Assembly: GCA_031425525.1 (NCBI GenBank)
Contig: JANPJM010000084.1
Coordinates: 29,166-93,165, forward strand
Length of the DNA: 64,000 bases
From: JANNMJ01 sp031425525
GTDB lineage: Bacteria; Bacteroidota; Bacteroidia; Cytophagales; Hymenobacteraceae
Reading direction: 5' to 3'
In this document: positions 42,243 to 51,062 of the stretch, piece by piece
Layout: every line of letters starts with the position of its first letter
How positions within the stretch are numbered: the stretch's first letter is position 1
Translations under genes and position numbers: made by a program
Notes under the pieces: model-generated
What the model was told of the DNA's origin: nothing
The model's input: the letters and a program-made list of their open reading frames with translations, nothing else
Databases searched by the model: none

Positions 42243-44981
42243 ATGATCTTTTTCCTTCGTTCCGTTTGCGTAACCCTGCTGCTGGCGTTGCTGGCCGGGG
42301 TCACAGCGCCGGCCACCGCCCAGCGGGTGGATTGGGCGCGGCAGTTTCAGGATGGCTTAGCCCCCACGGATGGCGTGGCCGGTCAGCACGCCGTGGACCG
42401 CGACGGCAACTCGTACTACACGGGCTACTTTCAGGACTCCATCACGTTCGGGGGGCTGACCGTCCGCAACGCTACCCCCGGCAGCCTTGGCTACCAGACG
42501 TACCTGCTGAAGCTCGACAGCACCAACCGGCCGGTGTGGCTGATTCGCTCCGCGACGCGCGCCCTGACGGGCGGCAGCGGCGGCCAAACCTACGGAATGG
42601 CCCTAGCCTACGATACGCTCGGCAACCTGTTCATGACGGGTTGGGGCAACGGCCGGCTGCGGTTCGACAACGACAGCATCGCCCTCGGCGACGGCCACTA
42701 CCTGGCCCGCTTCGACGGCGCCACCGGCCAGTGCCGCTGGCTGCGGGTGCTGACCCGGCCGACTCCGGGCCATCCGGTACAGGGCTTTGTGCAACTTGCG
42801 GCCGACAACACCGGCGACTGCTACCTCATCGGCCACTGCCACCAGACCGATTCGGTGCTGAATCAGCCCGTCATTCGCCGTGCCACCTTCGACCCCTACC
42901 TCGCCCGCGTCGATGCCAACGGCCGCCTGCGCTGGCTGCGGCAATTGCAGGGACCGACCATCAACCCTACCCAATCTTACCCGCGCATTTTCTGCGCGCT
43001 GGCCGTCGATGGCGCCGGCAACGTGGCCGTGGCGGGCGCAGCGGGCGACTCGCTGACCATCGCGCCCGGCCAGGTTGTCAACCGCGACTCCGTCGATGGT
43101 GAACCCGGCGGCGCCGAAGCCATCCTGCTGAAATACGACCGCAGCGGCAACCTATTGTGGTTCAAGCAGAGCCGCGCGGCCTACACCCAGGCCGCCGACT
43201 ACGTCACGTTCGACACCCACGGCAACGTGCTGGTGCAGGTCGCCAGCTACTTCAACAACCGCCTCCTGCATTTCGACGGCCACCTAGTGCAGGGGCCAAG
43301 CGGCCTGTTCAAGTTCAGCGGCGCGGGTATGTTTCAGTGGGTGATCGACCAGGGCAATGGCTGGCTCTACAGCCCCATCGCCACCGACGGCGACGACAAC
43401 GTGTACGCGGCCGGCAGCGCGGGCACCGCCCTCAACTGCTTCCACCCCGACGGCACCGCGCGCTGGACCACGCAGTACCCGAACCGCCCAAGCTGGAAGT
43501 TCTACGCCGTGTCGTTGCAGCTTGATGGGGCGCGCAACGCCTACATCTTCGGCGGGGCCGACTCGGTGGTGACGCTGGGCAACATCCGCCTCAGCGGCTC
43601 CTATTACGGGGCGCTGGCGCGCGTCTCGCCGCGCTCGAATGAGCTGACGGGCCGCATCTTCCTCGATACTGACGCCGACGGCCAGCTCGACGCGGGCGAA
43701 GTCGGTTTCCCGCGCTTTCTGCCGATGCAGATGATTCCCGGCAGCGACTACCAGCCGCGCGCGGGCGGCTGGTACAGCGTGTTCGCCGGGTTTGGGGTGT
43801 ACAACTACGGCATCGGCCAACGGCCGGCGCACTACACCCTCACTACGCCCGGGCGCTACGCCGGCACCATCAACAGCTTTGGCAACGTGGTAACGGGCCG
43901 CAACTTCGGCTTCGCCGCCATCGCCAACCAGCCCGACCTACGCGTCACATTCACGGCCTACACGCCGGCGCGGCGCGGCATCCCCATCCGCTACCAGGCG
44001 CGGGTCGAGAACGTGGGTACCACCACGGTGCCCGCCGGCGGCACGCTGGTGGTGACGGCCGACGCGCGCGCCACCATCGTGGGCACGGTGCCCGCCACCA
44101 CGCCCGTGGGCCGCACCCTCACGTGGACGCTGCCGGCGCTGGCGCCCTTCGCCGTTCGCACCTACGACATCACGCTCAACCTGCCGCTGAACGTACCGCT
44201 CGGCGCGGCCGTGACCACGCTGGCCGCCGTGGCGGCGCCCGCCCCAACGCTTGACGTTGAGCCGAACAACAACCAAGACACGCTGCGGCAGGTGGTGGTG
44301 GGGTCTTACGACCCCAACGACATCAGCGTGAACCACACGCTGCTCACGGCGGGGCAGATTGCGGCGGCGGTGCCGCTCGATTACGTAGTGAATTTCGAGA
44401 ATATGGGAACCGACACAGCCTTTGCCGTCGTCATCACCGATTCGCTGCCGGCCGGGCTGCTACAACTCGCCACTATCGAAGTGTTGAGCCAGTCGCACAA
44501 CGTGCGCTGGAGCGTGTCGGGGCCGGGTCTGCTGACGGTGAGTTTCCCCGGCATCCGGCTGCCGCACCGGGCCGTGGACGCGGTGCGCGCGCAGGGGTTC
44601 GTGCGGTTTCGCATCGTGCCGCGCACTACGCTCACGCCGGGTACGCTCATCCCCAACCGCGCCCACATTTTCTTCGATTTCAACTCGGCCGTCACCACCA
44701 ACGACGTCCTGACGCTGGTGCAGCGCCCGACCGGGTTGGCGGCGCAGGGGGCAATAGGCGCAAGTATGCGTCTCTACCCGAATCCGGCGCAGGGCCGCGT
44801 AACCCTCGAAGCTGCCCCCGGCGCCACCGCCACCCTACTTGATGTGACCGGCCGCGTGGTGCGTCGCGCCGTCCTGACCGATGCGCCGCTGACGCTCGAT
44901 GGGTTGGCGCCGGGGCTGTACGTCGTGCGCGTAGCGGCGCCCGGTGGCGTAGAGACGAGCCGGCGCTTGGTGGTGCAGTAA
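42243..44981 (+). CDS. T9SS-secreted surface protein of cassette 2
   Basis: The product has 912 residues. It has a signal peptide ending PATAQ and SBBP-like propeller repeats (about 28-465, e.g. VDRDGNSYYTGYF, VDGAGNVAVAGAAG, TDGDDNVYAAGSAG). A SdrD-B-like GRIFLDTDADGQLDAGE is at about 470, followed by a CARDB/DUF11-like domain, a domain with LDYVVNFENMGTDTAF and FDPNDI-type motif SYDPNDISVNHT, and a type A sorting domain (about 840-912, MRLYPNPAQGRVTLEA to TSRRLVVQ). Its 3' third is very similar to the neighbouring cargo genes, while the propellers differ. Confidence 0.88.
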   Translation: MIFFLRSVCVTLLLALLAGVTAPATAQRVDWARQFQDGLAPTDGVAGQHAVDRDGNSYYTGYFQDSITFGGLTVRNATPGSLGYQTYLLKLDSTNRPVWLIRSATRALTGGSGGQTYGMALAYDTLGNLFMTGWGNGRLRFDNDSIALGDGHYLARFDGATGQCRWLRVLTRPTPGHPVQGFVQLAADNTGDCYLIGHCHQTDSVLNQPVIRRATFDPYLARVDANGRLRWLRQLQGPTINPTQSYPRIFCALAVDGAGNVAVAGAAGDSLTIAPGQVVNRDSVDGEPGGAEAILLKYDRSGNLLWFKQSRAAYTQAADYVTFDTHGNVLVQVASYFNNRLLHFDGHLVQGPSGLFKFSGAGMFQWVIDQGNGWLYSPIATDGDDNVYAAGSAGTALNCFHPDGTARWTTQYPNRPSWKFYAVSLQLDGARNAYIFGGADSVVTLGNIRLSGSYYGALARVSPRSNELTGRIFLDTDADGQLDAGEVGFPRFLPMQMIPGSDYQPRAGGWYSVFAGFGVYNYGIGQRPAHYTLTTPGRYAGTINSFGNVVTGRNFGFAAIANQPDLRVTFTAYTPARRGIPIRYQARVENVGTTTVPAGGTLVVTADARATIVGTVPATTPVGRTLTWTLPALAPFAVRTYDITLNLPLNVPLGAAVTTLAAVAAPAPTLDVEPNNNQDTLRQVVVGSYDPNDISVNHTLLTAGQIAAAVPLDYVVNFENMGTDTAFAVVITDSLPAGLLQLATIEVLSQSHNVRWSVSGPGLLTVSFPGIRLPHRAVDAVRAQGFVRFRIVPRTTLTPGTLIPNRAHIFFDFNSAVTTNDVLTLVQRPTGLAAQGAIGASMRLYPNPAQGRVTLEAAPGATATLLDVTGRVVRRAVLTDAPLTLDGLAPGLYVVRVAAPGGVETSRRLVVQ

Positions 44982-44983
44982 GC

Positions 44984-45008
44984 GTGGCGAACACCGTTCC
45001 GGTGCCGC
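44984..45008. repeat. Single arm of the GGCACCGGGACGGTGC repeat family
   Basis: The 25 bases beginning GTGGCGAACACCG are nearly identical to the left arm at 29488. No complementary arm follows nearby, so this is a half element. Confidence 0.6.
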
Positions 45009-45020
45009 ATAAATATGGAA

Positions 45021-45064
45021 AACCACACGGGGCTCTCGCCAATCGGCGGGAGCCCCGTGTGGTT
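45021..45064. terminator. Terminator after cassette 2
   Basis: A 20-bp stem (45021-45040 with 45045-45064; one G-U pair) has a 4-nt loop and ends in GGTTT. The rest of the space up to 45267 shows no gene or promoter I can support. Confidence 0.7.
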
Positions 45065-45267
45065 TGATGCCATCGGCCTGACCGGGTTCGTCGAGCGGAT
45101 GCTGCCGTTCATCCTTATAAACACCAGATTCGTCGAATAGTGGTTCGCGGAAGAGTCGTCAGCGTTAGGCGGCGGGCTTATTTTTATGGAATGAAAAGCA
45201 GGTACCGCCTGAATAAGCAGATTTTTCCACCCGCCACCCCGATCTCTTTCCATTCAACATTCCCGCA

Positions 45268-48042
45268 ATGATGACTTCCCTTCGATTTTTGATTTCTTTG
45301 GCGGCTTTGCTACTTCTGGGAAGTGGGCACACGGTGCGGGGCCAGCACGTGCGGTGGGCAAAAGCCTTGGGTACAGCCCATTACTACACTAGCGAGTATC
45401 ACAACCGTGATTTTTCGACTACAGATCCAGATGGTAATTCTTATGTTGTAGGGCCACTTTATTCGCCCCTCGTTCTTGATGGTATACGCTTGACGCCGCG
45501 TGGTTCTGCAGATTTTTACGTTGCGAAGCTTGATGCCGGTGGTCGGTGCTTGTGGGCGCGACGCGGTGGGGGTCTTGACTCAACTGCATATGCATACGCA
45601 TACTCATTGAGTTACGACACGAGTGGCCATGTGTATGTTTTGGGTGCTTCCGGGGGAAACACCACTTACGATGAGCAATTTGTATTACCAAACGACGATT
45701 ATCTACTGAAGATTTCAGCCAGTAGCGGCATGCCCGAGCGAGTACAGCCCTTAGTGATGCAATACACCATCGGTTCCGGCAGTTCAGCCTACGAGCGGTT
45801 CAATCGGGTGGTAGTCGACCCCACGGGCGGCTGTTACATAGTAGGCAATATCGCTAATGCGGTATCCGTGGCAGGCCTGCCATTAGCTGATACAACCGAC
45901 CACATGAGTGGTTTTTTGTTGCGGCTGGATACGGCAGGCACACCTCAGTGGGTGCGCCAAATCACGGCGTCACAGCCACCTGTATGGCATTCGCAACATT
46001 ACTTTGAGGTAACATGGGGAGCTACCGTGGATGCCCAGGGCAACGTGGCTGTGATGGGCACAATCAACAGCGATAGTATGCGTGTGGTCGATCCTGTTCG
46101 TACACAATGGGTTCTACCTGGTCCAAGAAGTTCGCAACAACCATATGCAGATGTGTCTCAAACTTTGGTAGTCATGTACAGCCCACTAGGAATCGTGCGT
46201 TGGGCCCGATCCACATGGGGCTCTGGTCATGTTTGGGATGGGGCATTCGACACGCAAAACCGTTACGTGACATTGTCAACGCATTATGCCTACAGTTACA
46301 GTTACATGACGTGCTTTGATGCTGTGGGAGATACAGTTTGGACACACAAGTTCAACAGGGTAGAATTAGCCGCTATTACGCACGCACCTCATGGCGGCTT
46401 CTTCGTAGTAGGCTGTGGCAAATACTGGGGAATCACCTTTGGAGCTACCACAATCCCTGCACCCTCTGTCTTAAACCATACAACCGATGGATTTTTAATG
46501 TACGTTGATGAAAACGGGGCTCCACAATGGGCATTTGCTACAAGTATACCGGAGAATGACTTTTTTACGCAGGTAGAAGCTGATAGATATGGAAGAGCTT
46601 ATGTTTATGGTTGGTCGCCTGGAACTGAACTATCTACGCCTACTGGCGGCACACCCGGCAAAAATTTAACGTTGATGCGCTTCACCGACCGTACTGCGCG
46701 TCTCAGCGGGCGCGTGTACCTCGACGCCAACGCCAACGGCCGTCGCGACCCCGGCGAGCTTCCCTTTCCGCGCCCGCTCGTAGTGCAGCAAACCGGCAAC
46801 GGAATGCCAACGACCGCCGACCCTGCCACCGGTTACTACGCCCACTTCACCGACAGCGGCCGTTATACCCTGACGCTGCCCAATCCGCCGCCCCATTATA
46901 CCCTAACCCAAGGCGCCGCCGGCCACGTGGTAACCGCCGTGCTGGGCGTAGCCGACACTACGCTGCACTTCGGCCTCGCGCCCCTCGCAAACCGCCAAGA
47001 CCTGCGCGTCTCGCTCACCGCCTTCCGGCCCGCGCGGGTGGGTGTGCCGGCGTACTACCGCGCGCGGCTCGAAAATATGGGCACCACGGCTGTACTGGCC
47101 GGACAGGTGCGTGTCACCCTCGACCCAGCGGCCACCCTCGTCGGCACCAGCCCGGCCGCCCCGCCTCCCGTGGGCCGCATTCTCACCTGGCCGTTCACCG
47201 CGCTGGCGCCCTTCGCCACCCGCGATTTCGACCTCACCCTCACCCTACCGATCAGCGTGCCGCCGGGCACGAACCTGCTGTTCGTGGCCGATGCGCAAGC
47301 CACGGCAGGCGTCGAGCTCACGCCCGCCAACAATACCGATTCGCTGCGCCAGACCGTCGTGGGCTCCTTCGACCCCAACGACATCACCGTCAATTACTCG
47401 ACGCTGACCCCGGCCCAGATTGCCGCCCAAGTGCCCCTCGATTACGTGGTGCGCTTCGAGAATATGGGCACCGACACGGCTTTCAGCGTCGTCATCACCG
47501 ATTCGCTGCCCGCCGGGCTTTTGCAACTCCCCACGATTGCGATGGTGAGTCAATCGCACTCGTTGCAGTGGAATCTAAGCGACTCGGGCTTGCTCACGAT
47601 GCGCTTCCCCGGCATTCAACTGCCCCAGCGCGCCATAGATTCGGTCCGTTCGCAGGGGTTCGTGCGCTTCCGCATCGTGCCGCGCCCGACGCTCACGACG
47701 GGCACCCGGATTGAAAACCGCGCCCATATCTACTTTGATTTCAACCAGCCGGTGACGACCAACGACGCCGTTACCCTTGTGCAAAGACCCAACGGCCTGG
47801 TAGCCGCTCAACCGGCCGCCGCCGCGTGGCACCTCTACCCCAACCCCGCCACCGGCCGCGTAACCCTCGAAGCTGCCCCCGGCGCCACCGCCACCCTGCT
47901 CGATGTGACCGGCCGCGTGGTGCGCCGCGCCCGCTTCACCGATTCAGCTCTCACCCTCGATGGGCTGGCGCCGGGGCTGTATGTGGTGCGCGTGACGGCG
48001 CCCGATGGCGTGGCGACGAGCCGGCGCCTGGTGGTGCGCTGA
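45268..48042 (+). CDS. T9SS-secreted surface protein, third paralogue, mosaic
   Basis: The product has 924 residues (Met-Met start). It has a signal peptide ending TVRGQ and propeller-like repeats (about 28-470, TDPDGNSYVVG, VDPTGGCYIVGN, VDAQGNVAVMG). GRVYLDANANGRRDPGE lies at about 481, then a CARDB/DUF11-like domain, a FDPNDITVNYST / LDYVVRFENMGTDTAF domain and a sorting domain (about 853-924, WHLYPNPATGRVTLEA to TSRRLVVR). From about 45370 to 46680 the DNA is much richer in A/T and uses different codons from the GC-rich 3' half. There is no adjacent sigma or barrel gene. It was probably formed by joining a foreign propeller to the resident C-terminal modules. Confidence 0.85.
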   Translation: MMTSLRFLISLAALLLLGSGHTVRGQHVRWAKALGTAHYYTSEYHNRDFSTTDPDGNSYVVGPLYSPLVLDGIRLTPRGSADFYVAKLDAGGRCLWARRGGGLDSTAYAYAYSLSYDTSGHVYVLGASGGNTTYDEQFVLPNDDYLLKISASSGMPERVQPLVMQYTIGSGSSAYERFNRVVVDPTGGCYIVGNIANAVSVAGLPLADTTDHMSGFLLRLDTAGTPQWVRQITASQPPVWHSQHYFEVTWGATVDAQGNVAVMGTINSDSMRVVDPVRTQWVLPGPRSSQQPYADVSQTLVVMYSPLGIVRWARSTWGSGHVWDGAFDTQNRYVTLSTHYAYSYSYMTCFDAVGDTVWTHKFNRVELAAITHAPHGGFFVVGCGKYWGITFGATTIPAPSVLNHTTDGFLMYVDENGAPQWAFATSIPENDFFTQVEADRYGRAYVYGWSPGTELSTPTGGTPGKNLTLMRFTDRTARLSGRVYLDANANGRRDPGELPFPRPLVVQQTGNGMPTTADPATGYYAHFTDSGRYTLTLPNPPPHYTLTQGAAGHVVTAVLGVADTTLHFGLAPLANRQDLRVSLTAFRPARVGVPAYYRARLENMGTTAVLAGQVRVTLDPAATLVGTSPAAPPPVGRILTWPFTALAPFATRDFDLTLTLPISVPPGTNLLFVADAQATAGVELTPANNTDSLRQTVVGSFDPNDITVNYSTLTPAQIAAQVPLDYVVRFENMGTDTAFSVVITDSLPAGLLQLPTIAMVSQSHSLQWNLSDSGLLTMRFPGIQLPQRAIDSVRSQGFVRFRIVPRPTLTTGTRIENRAHIYFDFNQPVTTNDAVTLVQRPNGLVAAQPAAAAWHLYPNPATGRVTLEAAPGATATLLDVTGRVVRRARFTDSALTLDGLAPGLYVVRVTAPDGVATSRRLVVR

Positions 48043-48056
48043 TGTTAGGGGCGTCT

Positions 48057-48102
48057 CCTTCCTCCCTGACCCGGCTTTTACAAGTCGGGCCAGGGAGGAA
48101 GG
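48057..48102. terminator. Terminator between convergent genes, palindrome family member
   Basis: CCTTCCTCCCTGACCCGGC pairs with 48084-48102 with two mismatches. It lies between the third cargo gene and the radical SAM gene. Confidence 0.65.
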
Positions 48103-48109
48103 AGGTGCC

Positions 48110-49093
48110 TCACCCAAACACCGCGCGCTTCCACGTCCCTTTCAGCCGGTTATACTTGATGGTACTCGGCAGCGCCTTCCAGAAATACCGGCTTGTTTCC
48201 ACCGCAAAACTTGGCTGCATATAGCAGTTGATGGTGCAGCCCTCGCACGCCGGCAACTTGCCCTCCAGGGCAATCAAGCGCTTAATTTCCGATTGCTGGT
48301 AGAGGCTGAACAGCTCACCGGCAATCGGAAATTTCTTTTCGCCGAGGTGGTAGCACGGCAGCACCAGTTCATCGTCGGGCGAGATGACGAGGGTGGTGCT
48401 GGCGGCGCGGCACACGGGTTTGGCGATGTGGTTGCCGCCATCGCGCCGCAGCGCCATAAACCCTTCGTTGAGGTACACGCCCGCCCTTCGCCCGAAGGCC
48501 GACACGTAATCGAGTTGCGCGGCGGTGAGGTTGGCGCCCGCCGCCACCTCGTTGTACTGAAACGCCGGATTGATGATGAGTACCAAGCCGTTGGGCTGCG
48601 TAATCTCGCGCCAAACGGCTTCCAATTCGTGAATATTTTCGGGGAATACGGTGAAAATGATGTCCGGCCGCTCGCCGAGGGTTTTGGCCACGCGAATGCT
48701 CTCCATCACCAGATCGAAGCACGCGACGCCGCGACCTTTGTCGTGGGTTTCGCGGTCGGCGGAGTCGAGGGAGAAATGGAGCATGTCTACCAGCCCACGC
48801 AGTTCTTCGGCGCGTTTGGGGTAGAGCATGCCGTTGGTGGTGACAGTGGTGAGCATCCCTTCGGCCCGCGCGGCGCGCAGTAAATCGGCCAAGCCGCGAT
48901 GCAGCAGTGGTTCGCCCCCCGTAAAATCGACGACCCGCACACCCAGCCGTCGCGCATCGGCCAAGTTGCGCCGCGCCGATTCGAGCGTGACGTACGGCGA
49001 TGGTTTTTCCCAGATATCGCAAAACCCGCACTTCGCGTTGCAGCGAAACGTGACGTAGTAGTTGAGTAGAACCGGGTGGTGAATCAGGCGCAC
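48110..49093 (-). CDS. Radical SAM protein with SPASM-like C-terminus
   Basis: The 327-residue enzyme has the cluster motif CNAKCGFC (C18, C22, C25), the GGEP motif (DFTGGEPLLH) and a TIM-barrel-like pattern. Near the C-terminus further Cys (LVLPCYH, ACEGCTINCYMQ) indicate an auxiliary Fe-S cluster of SPASM or twitch type. Such enzymes modify peptides, lipids or cofactors. No obvious precursor peptide lies beside it, and the substrate is unknown. Confidence 0.87.
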   Translation of the reverse strand: MRLIHHPVLLNYYVTFRCNAKCGFCDIWEKPSPYVTLESARRNLADARRLGVRVVDFTGGEPLLHRGLADLLRAARAEGMLTTVTTNGMLYPKRAEELRGLVDMLHFSLDSADRETHDKGRGVACFDLVMESIRVAKTLGERPDIIFTVFPENIHELEAVWREITQPNGLVLIINPAFQYNEVAAGANLTAAQLDYVSAFGRRAGVYLNEGFMALRRDGGNHIAKPVCRAASTTLVISPDDELVLPCYHLGEKKFPIAGELFSLYQQSEIKRLIALEGKLPACEGCTINCYMQPSFAVETSRYFWKALPSTIKYNRLKGTWKRAVFG

Positions 49094-49183
49094 GGAGGAA
49101 GTTTCGAGTTTCGAGTTTTGCGTGGTGAGGTGTACAAAGGTGGCACCAAGCGGCTATAATCGCTACCGGCACTTAGCGACAGT

Positions 49184-49267
49184 GTATCCGGCACCGTACC
49201 GGTGCCGGTGGGTTGGGCGGCCGCGCTGTGTTCGGCATTAGTCCGGCACCGGGACGGTGCCGGATAC
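49184..49267. repeat. Inverted repeat overlapping the end of the endonuclease III gene
   Basis: The arms 49184-49208 and 49243-49267 (25 bp, one mismatch) contain CCGGCACCG / CGGTGCCGG and belong to the family at 29488. The right arm is coding: it makes up the last residues of the endonuclease gene. Confidence 0.75.
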
Positions 49268-49942
49268 GTTTAGCCGCTTCACGCCATAGTCACAAAACGT
49301 ATTCAGCGGGCACGCCGGGCAGTTGGGGCTGGTGAAAAAGCAGATGCGCTGCCCGTGCCAGAGGTTATGGATATGGTAGCTGAAAAGCACCTCCGGGTCG
49401 GGGCCGAGAATATCGAGCAGAATACCGTGCGCTTGATCGTGCGTCGTTTTCGGCCCGATGATCCCTACCCGCTGCGCCACCCGATGCACGTGTGTATCGA
49501 CGGGCATAACCGGCTTTTTGAAGTTGAAAAGCAGCAGAAGCGACGCCGTTTTCAGGCCCACGCCCGGCAAGTAGGTGAGCCAGCGCATGGCCTCAGCGGT
49601 GGGCATTTCAGCCAGGAAATCAAGCGTGTAGGCGCCGCCGGTTTGCGCCCGAATCCGGCGGAGCGCTTCCTGAATGCGCGGCGCCTGCACGCCCGGCCAC
49701 CGCGTGGTACGGATGGCGTCGGCGAGGGCATCGAGCGGCGCGGCTTCCACCCCGGCCCAGTCGCCGAAGGCCGTCAACATCCGCTCATAGGCCAACTCCT
49801 CATCTTTGTGCGTGGTGCGGTGGCTGAGCATCGTCGAGATCAGCTCACGCATCGGCGCGCGGCGCGGCTCGTCGAGCGAGACGGGCGCATAAAACGCATT
49901 CAGGGTTTCGTGGACACGCCACGCTTTGTCGGCCGGGGTCAT
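49238..49942 (-). CDS. Endonuclease III-type DNA glycosylase
   Basis: The 234-residue protein has the helix-hairpin-helix LPGVGLKTA with the bifunctional Lys (K131), the catalytic Asp D149 in MPVDTHVHR and a complete 4Fe-4S site C201-x6-C208-x2-C211-x5-C217. It should remove oxidised pyrimidines and cut abasic sites. The C-terminal residues SGTVPVPD are encoded by an intergenic-type palindromic repeat, so the natural stop was probably replaced by the repeat. Confidence 0.9.
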   Translation of the reverse strand: MTPADKAWRVHETLNAFYAPVSLDEPRRAPMRELISTMLSHRTTHKDEELAYERMLTAFGDWAGVEAAPLDALADAIRTTRWPGVQAPRIQEALRRIRAQTGGAYTLDFLAEMPTAEAMRWLTYLPGVGLKTASLLLLFNFKKPVMPVDTHVHRVAQRVGIIGPKTTHDQAHGILLDILGPDPEVLFSYHIHNLWHGQRICFFTSPNCPACPLNTFCDYGVKRLNVSGTVPVPD

Positions 49943-49996
49943 AAAAAAACGAGAAACGGTCAGGCGCTTACGCTTCTGACCGTTTCTCGTTTTTTT
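49943..49996. terminator. Perfect hairpin with T run at the start of the endonuclease gene
   Basis: 21-bp arms (49943-49963 and 49976-49996) with A7/T7 ends form a strong bidirectional terminator. It presumably ends the OmpA-lipoprotein transcript (minus strand) just before the endonuclease start. Confidence 0.8.
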
Positions 49997-50002
49997 AGTT
50001 TC

Positions 50003-50050
50003 GAGTTCGGAGTTTCGAGTGATACACTCAAAACTCGAAACTCCGAACTC
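50003..50050. repeat. TTTCGAG-type imperfect inverted repeat
   Basis: GAGTTCGGAGTTTCGAGTG (50003-50021) faces 50025-50050, which carries one extra 7-base unit. It is the same family as 33465-33524 and directly follows the terminator. Confidence 0.6.
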
Positions 50051-50058
50051 AAAAATTT

Positions 50059-50823
50059 CTACAGCTTCCCGGCTTCGGCGGCTTTCTTCATCTTCTCGTT
50101 GGCGAAGATGGCCACTTCTACGCGGCGGTTGGCGGCTTTGCCTTCCACGGTAGCGTTGTCGCCGACGGGCTCGGTGTCGCCTTTGCCGGCGGCGCGCATC
50201 CGGGCGGCATCCACGCCGTGGGTGCCCAAGTACGACACTACCGACTGCGCGCGCTGCTCGGAGAGGGTCAGGTTTTTGGCCGGAATGCCCGACGCATCGG
50301 CGTGACCCGTGACCAGAATATCCGTATCGGGGTACTTCTGCAGCACTTTCGCGAGCTTATCGATTTCGCCGCTCGCGGCGGAAGTCAGATCGAACTTACT
50401 GACTTCAAACAGGATACCGGCGGGCATCGTGAGCATAATGCCTTCGCCGACGCGCTCGACTTTCACGCCTTGCATATCCTTCTGGAGGTCGGCGGCTTGT
50501 TGATCCATCTTCCGGCCGATGACGGCGCCCGTAGTACCGCCCACGGCCGCACCACCGATGGCGCCGATAGCAGCGCCTTTTTTACCCCCAATGAGTGCGC
50601 CGATACCCGCGCCCAGAACAGCGCCGCCGCCTGCGCCGAGGAGGCCGCCTTTGGCCGTTTTGCTCATGCCGGTTTTACGTTCGCCGGTGCCGTTTTGGGC
50701 CATTTTATCGTCTTGGGTGTTGCCGCTGCCGCTGGCACCGGCATTTTTCGAGCCGGCGCACGAGGAGAAGAGCATCGTGCCGGCGAGAGCCACGGCAACG
50801 GTCGATTTTACAATCTTGAACAT
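50059..50823 (-). CDS. OmpA-family lipoprotein with glycine zipper
   Basis: The 254-residue product starts at the ATG at 50823. It has a lipoprotein signal ending LFSSC, a Gly/Ala-rich zipper (about 55-100, GAVLGAGIGALIGG and GAAVGGTTGAVIG) that can insert in the outer membrane, and an OmpA peptidoglycan-binding domain (about 140-240). The domain shows FDLTSAASGEIDKLAKVL, VTGHADASGIPAKN and SEQRAQSVVSYL. It ties the outer membrane to the cell wall. The reading frame extends upstream, but those codons lack a signal and are unlikely. Confidence 0.88.
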   Translation of the reverse strand: MFKIVKSTVAVALAGTMLFSSCAGSKNAGASGSGNTQDDKMAQNGTGERKTGMSKTAKGGLLGAGGGAVLGAGIGALIGGKKGAAIGAIGGAAVGGTTGAVIGRKMDQQAADLQKDMQGVKVERVGEGIMLTMPAGILFEVSKFDLTSAASGEIDKLAKVLQKYPDTDILVTGHADASGIPAKNLTLSEQRAQSVVSYLGTHGVDAARMRAAGKGDTEPVGDNATVEGKAANRRVEVAIFANEKMKKAAEAGKL

Positions 50824-51010
50824 GGGGTATTGGGTATTAGGGGTTTGGGGGTTGATGACGACTGAAAAAAAGGGAAGCTTCGGAAGCGCCCCGCCGCTTT
50901 GAACGGACGGACACGCCGAATGTTGGCCTCCCGCGCCAGAGTTGGCACGGGTAGTAGTGGCGGCGCCTTCCAAAGAGCTTGCCAGCGGAAGAACGGGTAG
51001 CGCCTCGCGC

Positions 51011-51044
51011 TCCCTTGCCCGACCTTTCAAGGCCGGGCAAGGGA
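51011..51044. repeat. Dispersed palindrome of the CCTTGCCCGGCCTT family
   Basis: TCCCTTGCCCGACCTTTCAA faces GGCCGGGCAAGGGA. It lies between the accD stop and the OmpA lipoprotein promoter region and may act as the accD terminator. Confidence 0.65.
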
Positions 51045-51062
51045 GAATAATGCGTGGGCAGC

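Noticed and set aside
44774..45253. Minus-strand frame across the terminator after cassette 2
   Set aside because: Overlaps the sorting-domain gene in antisense and the terminator hairpin.
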